NCBI GenBank assembly: GCA_916610825.1
Contig: OU744448.1
Coordinates: 14,445,936-14,509,935, forward strand
Origin: Haliclystus octoradiatus
Taxonomy: Eukaryota > Cnidaria > Staurozoa > Stauromedusae > Haliclystidae
Length of the DNA: 64,000 bases
Direction of reading: 5' to 3'
Both the position numbers and the translations under genes were made by a program. Position 1 is the first letter of the stretch, and every line of letters starts with the position of its first letter. Below the pieces are notes generated by a model. It was not told the DNA's origin, searched no databases, and was given only the letters and a program-made list of their open reading frames with translations. This document shows, piece after piece, positions 36,201 through 60,600 of the stretch.

Positions 36201-39200
36201 ATAACGTCTATTTCTCCAGTACAGTCTACCCGATGGCCGTTCCACGTGATAGTCCCTGTTTTTCCCAATCCCGATAATCGTTCCTTGTTCGGTCCATCTT
36301 TTTGATTTTATGTCTTGTATCACAACACTGTCACCAATACACAATGGTTTCAAATTATGAGCGGTTCGATTATAATTAAATATTTGCCTCTTGTTTAGTT
36401 GAATTAATTTGTTGTCGGCGTCCTCTGCTTGCGTTTGCCAAACTTGTGCAAAAGCAGAATGATGCGCTGGAATTCTTGACCTCATAGGGTGGCCATATAA
36501 TATTTTGCTGGTGAACGTCCATCTTCACGCGGTGTGTTTCGAATTTCTAACAAACCATGTAAAACTCTTCACAGTCAATGTCACCATTGGGTTGTTTCGC
36601 AACAAGATATTTCATTAATTTTACTGCTGACTCCGTGTGTCCGTTCGACTGTGGATAATACGGTGTTGAGGGGGCCCAATTTATACCCCAGCGTTGTAAA
36701 AAGTCTCCAAAAGACTTGGCTTTAAATTGCGGTCCTCCGTCTGTACGTATTTGAACTGGCACGCCAGTTAAAACGAAATATTTTCTAATAATTTTTATCA
36801 CGTCAATAGCAGCAGGATCATTTTCCCATTCCGTTATAAAGGGAAATCCTGATAACCGGTCTACATAAACGAGATACGTGTGGCCACCATGACTAAATAA
36901 ATCAGCTGATACACTTTCAAATACTCGCGTTGGTTTGACATCTTTCTTAAATTCTTCCTTTGGTAAGCTTGGTAATCTTGTTTGGCATGGTTCACATCTT
37001 TCTATAAGGTTTTTGATATCTGAGTTAATTCCAGGCCAATAAACAGTTTGTCTGGCCCGCCGCTTGGTTCGTTCAATACCTTGGTGTGATCCGTGCAATG
37101 TTTTACAAATTTCTTTTCTTAAATCTTTCGGAATTATCAATCGGCAACCAAATAAAATTAATCCATCATCGGTAGTAAGTTCATTAAAAATCTTTTGATA
37201 GGGTTTTGAAGTTGTACTAATTTCTCCTCTCTCGATATCTGTAATTAAAGTTTTGTAAACAACATCATTATTAGCAATATCTCTTATTCTGTCCAACTCT
37301 CTATCTGCGAGGTGAGCTTTATGTGTATTACCAGTGTCACTGTCAGTATTATCATCATTATCCTGATGTAAAGCTGCTAAGGTCAATTTTAAAGTGGCTT
37401 GTCGTTGAAAGTGAACTATAGTGTCTTGTTTACCGCTGAGCTTATTTTTATCTGACACTTTCAATGGTGCACGTGATAATGCATCAGGTATAAAATGAGT
37501 TGTGCCTTTTTTCCAAGTAGTTGTGAAATGATAAGCTGCTAATTGTAATTTGTAACGTAAAAGCCTAGCATTTGTAACTTGATCTAATGTGTAATTATTC
37601 ATGATGGGTATTAAAGGTCTATGGTCGGTAATAACAGTGAATACGGGCAATCCACTTAAGTATAAATGACATTTTTTTATTGCTCATGTAATAGCAAGGC
37701 AATCAAGCTCGATAGTGGCGTAGCGGGTTTCAGCATCTAATAAAAATCGTGACCCGCATTGTATCATACGCCAAATATCATTTTGTTTTTGAAGCAATAC
37801 ATACCCCAATCCGCCAAGTCGAGAAGCGTCAGTTTCTAAAATTGTCTCTGCATTTGGATCAAATCCAGCTAAGATAGGGGTAGATATTAATACGTCTTTT
37901 AGATCATTGAAAGCCCTTGTATGACTTTCATTCCAGGAGAACTCAAACAATGGTTTGAGTAGTTCTCGTAGAGGACTTGCCAAGCTACTGATCCGTGGTG
38001 TAAATTGTCCAAATTGATTCACTAAACCCAAAAATGACCGTAATTCTGTGCGAGTATTAGGTTGTGGAAATAATCTAATTGCATCCGTTTTACGTGGATC
38101 CGCTGTAATTCCGGATTGTGATAAAATATATCCAGCAAATTTAACTTTTTCTTCAGCAAAATGAAATTTTTCTGGATTATGCGTTCGACAGCGTTCTAAT
38201 ATACTGATGATTCTTATCACATGTTCTTGAAAATTATTATCATCTGTGAGAATATCATCAACAATTTTGTGGACTTTTTGAAGTCCGGATAGGGCAATAT
38301 CACCCCTCAAATTGTAGGCGTCACCTGCAGCTATAAATCCCATTGGTGAACGTAAATGTATATATCTACCCCATGGGATCATAAAACAAGTTAAATCTCG
38401 TGACTTTTCATCAAGTGGTAATTGCCAATACCCATGTTTGGCATCCATCGTACTGAAATATTTTGAACCAGGTGATACAGCAGTAATAACGTCTTTTGGC
38501 GTTGCCATTGGATGTACTGGTCTTCTCACCTGGTCATTTAAATGTTTTAAATCCACACACAAACGTAATTTTCCATCAGGTTTAGGTACTACAACTAAAG
38601 GGTGGCACCAATCTATCGGTCTATCGCCGACAGGTTCCCATATCTTCTTTTGAACTAGTTCGTCTATCATTTTTTTTAACATTTTCCCGTTGTGCATATG
38701 GTATCGGGCGTGCATTATAAATTGCATATGGTTTTGCATCATCTCTTAATTGGATAGACATAGGCTCGCAGTTCATTGCTTTTAATTCTGTTTCTGAGGA
38801 AAATACGTCCTTATATGTTTCCATTAAATTATTTTTGATTTGTAAAATTTCACTCTGCGTTGGATTTTCAGGGTATTTTTCAGTATTGCCATGACAACCA
38901 GCAATGTTAAAATTAGGGTCCCTCAATGGTTGAGGAAAGGTGGAGTGAACGATATTCAATTCTTTACAAGACATAAACGAAAGATAAAAATGATCAAGAT
39001 TTTCACAAACAAATACATTGTCACTACATAATTTCCCTTGTAGTTTTATGTCTAGCTTGATAAAACCTAACACTTTTACTTCAGAGCCGTCTATGCCAGA
39101 AATTAAATTGTTTGTTTTAGTTAACTTGTCAAATGGTATGTTCAAAGCTTTCATGTGTTGTACAGACATTACCGAGCCTTGTGCGCCAGTGTCGGCAATA

Positions 39201-42200
39201 ACTTCGCACTTACCCAAATATTTAGTAGACCTGTGACAATAAATGTCAACATCTATTTTTGGATCAGCTTGACTCATATTCGCAGAAATCGTAATCCCAC
39301 TTTGTTTTATCGTTGTGTCGTCAGTACTAGTTGACTTCAAGCGGCATACCTTGGAAAAATGGTTTAATTTGTTGCAATTAGTACATGTCTTTCCTTTTGC
39401 AGGACATTCCTTTCCTTCATAATGGTGGTATCCACAATTAGAACATCTCTCTTTATTTGGCTTTTCTGTCTTTGGTCTTTCACTGTGCACTTTCATGCGC
39501 GATATCGTGGACTCCAATGACTGCATCGTATTTCGACCGATATTCCCTTTCTCTTCATTGCGACAAATTTTGAGAGTCTCTGTCAATGTGGGATGTGGTG
39601 TCTTGGCTAACAGTTTTGTCTAGTATCATCGTCTCTTATCCCCACTGTTATCAAGGTTGCCATCCAGTCATCCAAGGTCATATCTTTCAATGCAGCGTCG
39701 GTTGCTTTGACGCACAGAGCAGTATAGAAATCGTCAAATGCTTCATTATCTTCTTGACGACGTTGTATAACGTTTAATCGGTCTAATGCCAAATTTATTT
39801 TGCTTTTCAGGTATGTTTGAATCTTTTGAATAATGGTAGCTAAGTCTAATGTATTATCATTATCTGTAATGTCCATAGAATACGCCATTTTTTCTAATAA
39901 AGACGGAGAACAGAAGCTTATAAATGTTGCAACCTGTTGCCCACGACTTTGGCGAGATATATCGACCACTGTTGCATAATTATCCCAGGCTTTTTTCCAT
40001 TGAATGAATTGTTGGTAATTTGTATCATTCTCCAACATTGGTGGCTGTTTTGCTGTTATTCTTGCCCCAAGCGAAGGGTGTTGTCCTTGTGGCACTTCAT
40101 TGTTGTCTTCCTGCTGTACATTTTCCGTTTTCAGTGTTAAATGTTTGAGAAGAACATTGAATTGTTGTTGCTGCTGGTACTGCTGTTGGACCATCATTTT
40201 CATTAAATTAGCAACAGAGTCAGCTTTTTCTTCAGCGTCGTCAGGGCTGCTGCCGAGCTGGATTTCTTCAATCTGTCGACAGAGTTCCTGGTTCTCTATT
40301 TCCAAGTCCGCCTTCGTTGGTTTTGCATTGATATTAACCACCTATATATACTTTGCTATATATTCATAAAAGCTCTTCAATTTGTCACTAGTTAGACATA
40401 TTAAACATATAAAATTCATTTAAATATATCGGTTTAAAATAACAACTGCGCCATGTTATGATCTCTCGTGATCTCAACTTCAACTGACTTTCTTTAACAT
40501 AAACAATCTACTTACATGTTATTCACAGCGTCATGCTGTTATATCATTACACATGGCAACAGTGAAAGACCAAGTAGAAAAACGTTTTTGCATGATCACT
40601 GAATCATCACACAACATTATATTTTGTTAAGCTGAACAAGATAAAATTCACAAAGTTTACATCGCTATATTTTATGTTTAGAGTAAGTAACCAAAATATT
40701 CCTAAAAAAGTCTGAGGATTTCAATGTCATGTTCGGCCTTATGTTTTTAATTTTCATTGACATATTATTTGGTGAGGTCTGATAGAAAATTGGTTAGGCA
40801 AAGAAACTTTAAACCTGTTCTTTTATACTTCCATAATTTGGTTCAGCGTAACTCTTTTAGACAATCTTAATCAATTTTGTACAAAGCTTGTTGTTTGGTT
40901 GTCCATGATAATATTTATCAAATGATCGGTTTAGCCTACCGATTTAATCTGCCGATTGTGGTTCAACAATCTGCAAAACAATAAACGGTAAATATAATGT
41001 GCAATTTCACAATTAGAATAAATTTTTATTGAATTATTACCATAAAATTATAAGCCATATAAATATTTAAAAACTGTTTTTAGGTACCAATTCAATTTAT
41101 TGTCAAAAAATGAGTGTGTCTCTTTACCTATTTTATATTGCTACTGCTATAGGCTATATACCCCTGTGAAAGTTTGTTGACTTATGAAACTGTTTATGAG
41201 CAATTAATGAACAATTCATAAACTTTCATGAAATGTATGAATGAACTGTATGAACTCAATATGAATAGTACATGAACTTTAAATGGTAAAATTTCTATGA
41301 ACTTTTCATGAACTGCTCATAAAAGTTAGGACATTTAATATCTATGAACTGTTTTCACAGGAGTCATCTCCCTCCAACAACAACCATGGTCCTACACATT
41401 ATTTCAACTTTCGCAAACACCAACATTTTAGATAAACGTTTGAGCAACTTCAATGACTTTTAATTCCAGAGAATGCTGAACGACATCAGTAAATGGAAAA
41501 ATTCAGAGAGGCACCACAACCATCAAACTGTGTTACAGTTGAAGGGGAGAATCATTACGCTCGAACATCAGTTGCAGTCTGCTTATCAACAGGAAAATAA
41601 GACCAATGGCACAAGTGGCAATTTATCGGTAGGTAGGACTCATAAGAAAGGCTACTGACTAGGCTACACATTAATACCCTATAAGAAATCCTTCACAGCA
41701 AGGTCATGATAAGTTAAATTTGAAGCCCTTTGAACAACTGTATGGAGATGAATATATAGAGGCTTATAAGTAACAAGGATCGAATAATCAAGAATACTTA
41801 ACAAGCACCAACTTCAATATTGGCTGCATTTGAAAGACCTTGTCAGGCTTGTAAAAGAAGTCCCTACTATCCTCAAAAGGGTGTCCAAAGTCTACATGTG
41901 CATTCGATAAACAGTTATGTTGTTAACATGCATTGATTTATCGGAGAAGGCTATCAACTATATTTAATGATATTTAGCTATTATCTTGCTCAACTACATT
42001 TTTGCATATTTTTCCTTCCCATCATTCGTTTCTTTGTATCCAAACTGTTTCCAATCTTTAGAATGGCACAAAGTCAGAAGAATCCACCACCACTATAACT
42101 TTGCAAGACTCCTCTAAAGACAACAACAACAGTGAAGAAATCAACAATCTGAGAAAAATCAACATGTTTCTTACACAAACTTTGCAGAAATACAAAACAA

Positions 42201-45200
42201 AGATCGAAGAGTTTGAGAACAACCTTCCATCTGTAGAGGTGTTTCAAGTGTCATCTAACCAGCAACAAGCAGAAGTAAGTTCTCTGAAAGAAACAATTAA
42301 GAAAAAGGAAAGTGAAGCAACAAATTTACAAGATGAGATAAAAGAGTTGGAGGAACAATTGAGCTCTATGTGTGAGAGAAATGATGATCTTGAAATGGAA
42401 AATTCTTCATTAAAATCTGAAATCAAAAATCAGGTAAATTAGCAAATTATAATTATGTTTTGCTTATCATGAATCAGACTGTATACATGTCTCTGAGGTT
42501 TTATGGTAGCCTATATTGCATATGATCATTGTACGTTTTCTCATTATCCAAGTACATTCACACAATCCATTTCTCAAAGCGCAACCGGACGCAAGCTGCA
42601 AGCACTAAATACACTCCTAGTGTGACTGAAGATAATGTAATTTATCAGATTTTCGATCACCATTACATCCAATTGATTAACTAGCTTTTATTCACCAGGG
42701 AATGGTTTCATCAGTACCTGCTCAAATATCATCACCAGACATGTCGATTGAAATAGTTGGTGTTGAAGATTTTGCCAATCAGACATTGTAAGTTGTGTGC
42801 TTGTAGCTTCTCTACGTCTTACAATTTATCATTATTATATTTGTATGTCTCAATATTGCGCTTGTACAATTTTGAGCACTATTGAATTGGGATGTGTCTA
42901 TACTGTTTGCGAATGCATTGCTCACTAATCAGGCAGTTTGAGCACTTTGGTATGACATAGATGCTTTTTTCATGTGGTGAGTTTTTCACCACATTGACCA
43001 ACTCATCTTGACCTAGCTATAACAGACAAAGTCAGTCCCTTGTCCACTGAGCAGTACTGATGACGGCGAATGGCCAGAAACATGTAGTTTGTCTGCTGCA
43101 ATTTATTATTATATATAGGTAAACTTGCATGCTCTTTGGCGTTTGTGGCTTCAAGCATATAGCTTGTTTAAAAGTAGGATGTACAGATGCATCTTCCATT
43201 TATTTTGCAGAAGAACACTCCTCCTAATTCCCTAGGAGAATCAGTTTCAGAAATTTGTTCATAAACTGATTTGAAGGTGCAATGACATTGTGCCCATCGA
43301 TCAGTAAACTCAAATATGTAATAGCTTGTAACATATAATATAATCTAGTAACATATATTAAGGCAATCAACCTTTCTTCAACGGCGCTCCTAACTGACTA
43401 TGTTCACATGCTATATACAAACTAACTAGTGATACAGTGTAACCCCATTAATATCGCCACTTTTAATATCACAACCCGCTTAATATCATTAAATTTTGTA
43501 AACCAGTTTCTATCAAACTCAACTAATTTACTCCGGTTAATATCACAACCCGCTTATTATCACGATTTTGGGTTGTCCCAGGGCAGTAATATTAACGAGG
43601 TTACACTGTATCTATTTCAATCACTTTTGTTATAACTGCTATTTCCAACAGATAGTGCCACCATCTCTAATAATTGTCCTTGCATAATTGTTCTGGCTAC
43701 TAGCTGCTTCATCATTTACAAGATATGTTTGTATTTTATTATTATTTATTGCCTTTACAGAACGAATTCTGACGACACAACGAGAAACATGAATAATGCA
43801 AAAGTGGAACAGACTGATATAAGATTGAAAGAGATGGAAATATGTTTAGCTGAAAAGGAAGTCATGATAACTGAACAAATGGTACAGCTGAAAAAAATGA
43901 GGTAGAATTTAATCGGCATTTGGTTACACACTCAATTTGAATGAACATTATTTGATACACATGGGACATATGCATACATGTTGACATAATCAAGGGATGT
44001 CTGGAAGTGGATTGTGAATAAATATTGTCAGGATTAACACAATCAATGCAAAGTACCATCACGTCTAGATCTACCCTAGTCTGCATTACAGACCGCGATT
44101 CATTCACAAAAGAATAGAGTCTGTGTGATTTGCTGAGTTCCTTGACCCACTGCTCCAGGTTTATCCACGAAAACCTGGAGCAGAAATTTCTGATCAATGC
44201 ATGGTAAATCTTTTGTTCTTAGGTGAACAAATGCATCACCTCTGTTCGATCAATGAATTGTCATAGCTACGAAGCCTATAATAGAATTGATAGCATGTAA
44301 CTTACAATTTTTATTGTTACGAAAATTAGCGGAGCAGGAATCGGCTAAACCAGGATTCAAACACGCAATTAGACAGCACTTTTGGATAATTTTTCATGTT
44401 CGTGTTTGTGTATTAATGACAAACAGAACATTAGATTTAAAAGTTTTCAAAGAAAGGTTGCATAATATTTGAAAACAGGTATATTTAAAATTTGTTTAAA
44501 TAACAGTTTTTACACCTTCGTGTCATTCCAACTTAATAAACAAAGTAGTGTGAGAATCACTTAATCATACATAATTATGCGACATCAGTCTGATTCTGAT
44601 ACGAGGCCCGGACAGAGAAACTGAGCATTTCACACAGACCTTAATCTTTCGTGAATGAATCGCGGTCTGTGGCGCAGGCTAGATCTACCCTATATTGAAA
44701 CATTTTCAGTGGTCCTGTTTTGGAAAAGATAGCCTCATATGCCTATCCCTGTGGTGCACATATCCCATATACGCCCAGTCAAGAAAAGAAGGGATAAGTT
44801 CATCAAGTAGGCCTATTGCCCATCCCTATTATTCTTCTGATTTCAGTGAAAATTGTGAGAATTTGGAAAAACTTCATCAGAAGTCACTGGAAGATCAAGC
44901 AGATCTACGGAGTCAAATGGAAGCTAAAGCTGCAGTGGCAACCAAGGTATGATGCCTTTTTAATTATTAATTATGGCTATGCTTTTTGGATCTTTTTTTT
45001 GACCTTTTTCAGTATTTTTCTGAACCAATGATGATAAGTTGACTCCAAAATATCAAGTACCAGCTTCCAACTCCATGTTTTTATCTTTAAAGGCATAAAA
45101 TTGACCATCGTGCTTTGCTGGCTAAAAGTTGAAAAGTGAATGCCATTTTTCAAGCCAGAAGTAGTTTAGTGAATCAGTGCATATTGGAAGACAGAGCGCA

Positions 45201-47440
45201 GAGGCTGCCGGTCAATGTTATGCCTTTAAGGAAATGAGGAAAAGAAGTCTGTAAGCGTAAACATTATTTTTGCTCAAATTTTCATTTCTCACAACCAATA
45301 GCCAAGAGAGTAGGCCTACTATTTTTATAACTATAACTAGTACTGTAGTTTCCCTTATTGCACATATTTACACAAATCATTTACCACATATTGTTAAGAG
45401 TCAGAAGATACGGTACAAAAGGTACTGATGTTAAACAGTTAAATCAGGTAATTTTGTACAGAAAATATCTATGAAACAAGTTTTTCACTCAAAGAAAAGC
45501 TTTGAATTGGGAGTTACTGGTTGACATTTCGGAGTCACCCATGTTGATTTGAATGGTTGCTTATATTGAAATGCTGGATGCATTGATTGAAGCATGATTG
45601 CCCTTTGTGTTTGAACAGAGAAATATTTATTTTCGATGTTTGAATAGTTTTAACTTATCTATACAGTCAGACATGTTATAACGACCACCTCTATACAGCA
45701 GCCACCTGTATATAGTGGCCGCTCTTGCAACTTCTAAAATAGTTTTCCTATTGAAATGGCACTGTATATAAATGCCACCTGTATAGTGTATACAATGTGA
45801 AGTGTTACTAGATACATAGCCAAAATGTCAATATGTAAATCTAGGCCTAATTGTTATTGTATTATCATTTTTTACTGTCACCCCATATTGTCAGCCTGCT
45901 GTGCCTCTAGCACATTCAAATCACAATTATCAAACCTTCTTTCACAATTAAGGCATCTAATTTTTCACATTCAATTATCATCATTTATTCAGGAATGCCT
46001 GATAAGTGTGCATAAACTGATAACAGTATTAGGACACTTTTTTCACAGGACTGACTTATAAAAGAAAAATTATTGTAATTCCTAATTATGTATAATTAAT
46101 TATTCAATTGTAATGATTATTGGATTATTCTTCATGCAGGTCTATGCAGAGTTAAACATTTCTAAAACCAATCAATAAGTATAATAATTTAAACATACTG
46201 TTCCTTAACCGACATGGGTTTACTTTCAGATGGGTGAAATGAAAATTTCACACGAGAAAGAAGCAAGTGAAGCATTGACAGAACTATACAAAAAGTTAAC
46301 AGCGAAAGATAATGAAATTGAGGGTGCCAAGATGGAAATAAACAGTCTAAAAGAAGCACTCAATCACTTATCACAATACGATAAAGAATTAGAAGTGGAA
46401 CGGGAAAAGGTTGAGCTGCTCGAATTACAGGTATGGATGCCAAAACGTGTATGTAAAGAAACAATAGCTTAGAAATGTGTCCCAAGTGATAATAAAGGAA
46501 ATGTAGATGGCCATGATATGATTGCATTTGTAACACATTCAGATTACAATCATTGTACTGTAATTAACCACTCCCATTTGTAAAGATATAGAAGTTTGAG
46601 ATGGACAGTAGTAAATGTGTACCATATGCAATAGGGAACTGAAGTTCCCTACTCAAGGTCTACTGCTGCACTTCGAACTATATGTCAATATAGAGATAAA
46701 TCATTATATAGAGTTGATTTCTAGATACCATCTGTAATATGAATTTAAACTACATATTTTATTATGTATGGGATCACACGATTACCAAACAAAAATATTT
46801 GCTGTCTTCTGCAATTTCTATTAACTCGCAAGGGTTGTTTCCAATGTAGCAAATACATTTCCACCATGAATTCAGCTGAGATTGTTTCTTTAATATTTGT
46901 ACTATCCATGCAGTGTCGATGTTCATATTGGATTGAAAACTGTATCCTGTAACTTACTTTAGATAGCACTGAGTACTGATGTTGATATTTTACCCATAGA
47001 TGAATCTTTATAAGACTGACTTTGAAGCAGAGAGAAGTGCCAGGGAAAATCAAAATTCAGAGATAGTAGCAATGAAAGAACAACTACAAGAAGTTGTGAA
47101 ACAGAATGACAGATTAAAATGTGATCTTGAAGTTTTATCGGCAAGTGATATGGGAAGACCAATCCAACGTAATAACCATGCTAGCATGATGTCTAACCAA
47201 TGGCAAGAGCCTGTACCTTCATTGTATGGCCATGTACCATATCACACTGGAAACGATCAACATAATTTAAATGGACGTGGAGTGCCAATCTATGATCAAC
47301 CAGCATGGAACATACCTTACAGTAACAATAATGCTAACAATGACAATGAATCTGAAACAAGTATACCATGCCCTAAATGTAATGGGATATTTCCTAACAT
47401 TGACTCTTTGCAGATACATATGATGCATTGTCTTAAATAA
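33283..47440 (+). CDS. OPTN: optineurin/NEMO-family ubiquitin-binding adaptor
   Basis: Eight exons: 33283-33456, 41470-41628, 42062-42433, 42699-42787, 43761-43901, 44847-44946, 46230-46430, 47000-47440 (1677 nt, 558 aa; human OPTN 577, NEMO about 419). Phases agree at every junction. The N-terminal coiled coil (LTKLIQENDSLKKCLLDNN) matches the OPTN/NEMO start. Long coiled coils fill exons 3-7. The UBAN ubiquitin-chain-binding motif lies at residues 413-428 (YKTDFEAERSAREN), and a C-terminal CCHC zinc finger (CPKC, DSLQIHMMHC; C536, C539, H552, C556) ends the protein. These proteins bind linear/K63 ubiquitin and act in NF-kB signalling or selective autophagy. The length and zinc-finger wording favour OPTN, but an invertebrate gene ancestral to both OPTN and NEMO is possible. 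The start codon was chosen at 33283 because upstream in-frame sequence has no ATG. Intron 1 (8 kb) carries a Ty3/gypsy element. Confidence 0.9.
33500..34715. other. optineurin-like intron 1, proximal part
   Basis: AT-rich, no coding or RNA feature seen. It contains several TAGGCCTA palindromes (33751, 34202, 34405) and short homopolymer or AT tracts. Confidence 0.45.
34723..35100 (+). mobile_element. candidate non-autonomous Helitron
   Basis: The left part reads TACTATATAAACGTCGATGT, similar to common Helitron 5' starts. The right end has a weak hairpin (ACCCAGGGGAGCGGGT) followed 10 bp later by CTAG and then T, matching the CTRR-T rule. No Rep/helicase coding is present. The call rests on end structure only. 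Confidence 0.4.
35438..35683. mobile_element. TGTGACGG MITE, copy 2
   Basis: Inverted ends of about 20 bp: the left end reads TGTGACGGTTTGTGCCAGAA and the right end, reverse complemented, TGTGACGGCTTGTGTCAGAA. TA flanks both sides. Its right 90 bp match the element that interrupts hAT D at 21008-21633. Confidence 0.65.
35807..35904 (-). repeat. 3' LTR of the Ty3/gypsy element
   Basis: 98 bp; differs from the 5' LTR at three positions, including the terminal base (TACG here, TACA in the other), so its TG...CA end has mutated. Preceded by the CATGG target duplication. Confidence 0.95.
36054..36485 (-). pseudogene. integrase C-terminal region (frameshifted)
   Basis: Carries the end of the integrase and the post-integrase tail (SRIPAHHSAFAQVW, then WTEQGTIIGIGKNRDYHVE and RRSTRIKTRPKRY). 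It is separated from the integrase core by a one-base loss at about 36556-36560. No chromodomain was recognised. Confidence 0.75.
36547..37650 (-). pseudogene. RNase H end and integrase core of gypsy pol
   Basis: Begins in RNase H (VITDHRPLIPIM, then FIPDALSRAP) and continues with the HHCC zinc-binding domain (HGSHQGIERTKRRA, CEPCQ) and integrase core (SADLFSHGGHTYLVYVD, IRTDGGPQF, YYPQSNGHTESAV): the DDE residues are present. It is in the same frame as the RT segment and separated from it only by a TGA at 37684-37686 where a Trp codon is expected. Confidence 0.9.
37684..38742 (-). pseudogene. reverse transcriptase of gypsy pol
   Basis: Ty3-type RT: PDGKLRLCVDLKHLN, FSTMDAKHGYWQLPLD, the catalytic VDDILTD, and the start of RNase H (ILETDASRLGGLGYVLLQ). 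The upstream join to the protease frame is broken by an eight-base A run (38670-38677), one base longer than the frame needs. Confidence 0.9.
38621..39586 (-). pseudogene. gag zinc knuckles and aspartic protease
   Basis: Two zinc knuckles (CSNCGYHHYEGKEC and CTNCNKLNHFSKVC) precede a retropepsin with the active-site ADTGAQGSVMS. The segment then runs into the linker before RT. It is offset from gag by a one-base loss near 39607-39612. Confidence 0.9.
39607..40341 (-). pseudogene. gag of the Ty3/gypsy element
   Basis: 244-codon frame starting MVNINAKPTKADLEIE, with a Gln-rich stretch and a capsid-like helical region (FIQWKKAWDNYATV, DNEAFDDFYTALCVKATDAA). It ends prematurely at 39607, just before the zinc knuckles, through a one-base loss. 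Confidence 0.85.
40454..40551 (-). repeat. 5' LTR of the Ty3/gypsy element
   Basis: 98 bp, minus strand TGTAATG...ATAACA with canonical TG/CA ends. Followed outside by the CATGG target duplication and inside by the TGGCGC primer-binding site. Confidence 0.95.
40560..41160. other. optineurin-like intron 1, distal part
   Basis: No feature recognised; AT-rich intron sequence between the LTR element and the TCATGAAC repeat. Confidence 0.4.
41161..41362. mobile_element. TCATGAAC-rich MITE, best copy
   Basis: Starts CCCCTGTGAAAG and ends TTTTCACAGGAG, an inverted pair. The interior is built almost wholly of TATGAAC, TTCATGAA and GAACT words. It is related to 48136-48222 and 8038-8220. No target duplication was seen. 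It lies 107 bp before exon 2 of the optineurin-like gene. Confidence 0.6.
43435..43608. mobile_element. pogo-like MITE with TA target duplication
   Basis: 174 bp with ends CAGTGTAACCCCATTAATAT and, reverse complemented, CAGTGTAACCTCGTTAATAT, flanked by TA on both sides (43433-43434, 43609-43610). The interior contains two AATATCACAACCCGCTTA units. This is the classic pogo/Tigger type of non-autonomous element. It lies in intron 4 of the optineurin-like gene. Confidence 0.85.
44077..44682. mobile_element. hAT-type foldback MITE with 8-bp target duplication
   Basis: A perfect 8-bp duplication ATCTACCC (44069-44076 and 44683-44690) flanks about 85-bp imperfect terminal inverted repeats. Both ends share ACAGACCGCGATTCATTCAC near the tip and GTCTGTGTGA further in. 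An inner perfect 13-bp hairpin lies at 44150-44183 (left arm CTGCTCCAGGTTT). The 606-bp length, no coding and the 8-bp duplication fit a non-autonomous hAT element. It lies in intron 5 of the optineurin-like gene. Confidence 0.85.
45030..45660. other. optineurin-like intron 6, unassigned stretch
   Basis: No exon, RNA gene or mobile-element end recognised; simple AT-rich intron with a TAGGCCTA palindrome at 45311. Confidence 0.4.
45664..45768. mobile_element. CAGTCAGACATG MITE fragment
   Basis: TA then CAGTCAGACATGTTATAACG, followed by CGACCACC and GTGGCCGCTCTTGC. It is the reverse-orientation relative of 7014-7119. The right end at about 45768 (GCACTG, then TA) is uncertain. Confidence 0.5.
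45975..46060 (-). mobile_element. LINE 3'-end fragment
   Basis: ATCATCATTTATTCAGGAAT followed by CTTTTTTCACAGGACTGA resembles the 3' end of the minus-strand LINE at 29041-29100. A short truncated copy in intron 6 of the optineurin-like gene. Confidence 0.5.
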
Positions 47441-47686
47441 CTACTGTAATTTTATCATTTTATTTTAATCATAGCTTTGCTTAAATTGTTTTGCAAATTA
47501 TTTTATTATGTCTATAAATGAACTGAATGAGGTTAGCTTGTTTACAGTTAAACAATCACAAAATTATGTGGGATGTAATAATTTATATATTTTATTATTG
47601 ATGAAAATTGAAAAATTCCAGTCGTACAGAATTTTAATATGATAGTTCTACTTCTGTTTGCTACTCTAATCATAGTTTTATTTCTG

Positions 47687-60600
<12,914 letters not shown>

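Larger units (their letters stand above)
35807..40551 (-). mobile_element. Ty3/gypsy LTR retrotransposon with 98-bp LTRs
   Basis: Full-length element on the minus strand. LTRs are at 35807-35904 and 40454-40551 (98 bp each, three differences). A 5-bp target duplication CATGG lies at 35802-35806 and 40552-40556. Next to the 3' LTR is a polypurine tract (minus strand CTTGGGGAGG, about 35904-35913). Next to the 5' LTR the minus strand reads TGGCGCAGTTGTT, a primer-binding site starting with the expected TGG. Gene order is gag, protease, RT, RNase H, integrase. The very short LTRs recall the Mag lineage, which is an inference. Three frameshifts and one nonsense codon disable it. It lies antisense in intron 1 of the optineurin-like gene. 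Confidence 0.95.

Noticed and set aside
33283-47440. Calling the gene strictly NEMO (IKBKG)
   Set aside because: Length (558 aa) and zinc-finger wording fit OPTN better, although a pre-duplication ancestor cannot be excluded.
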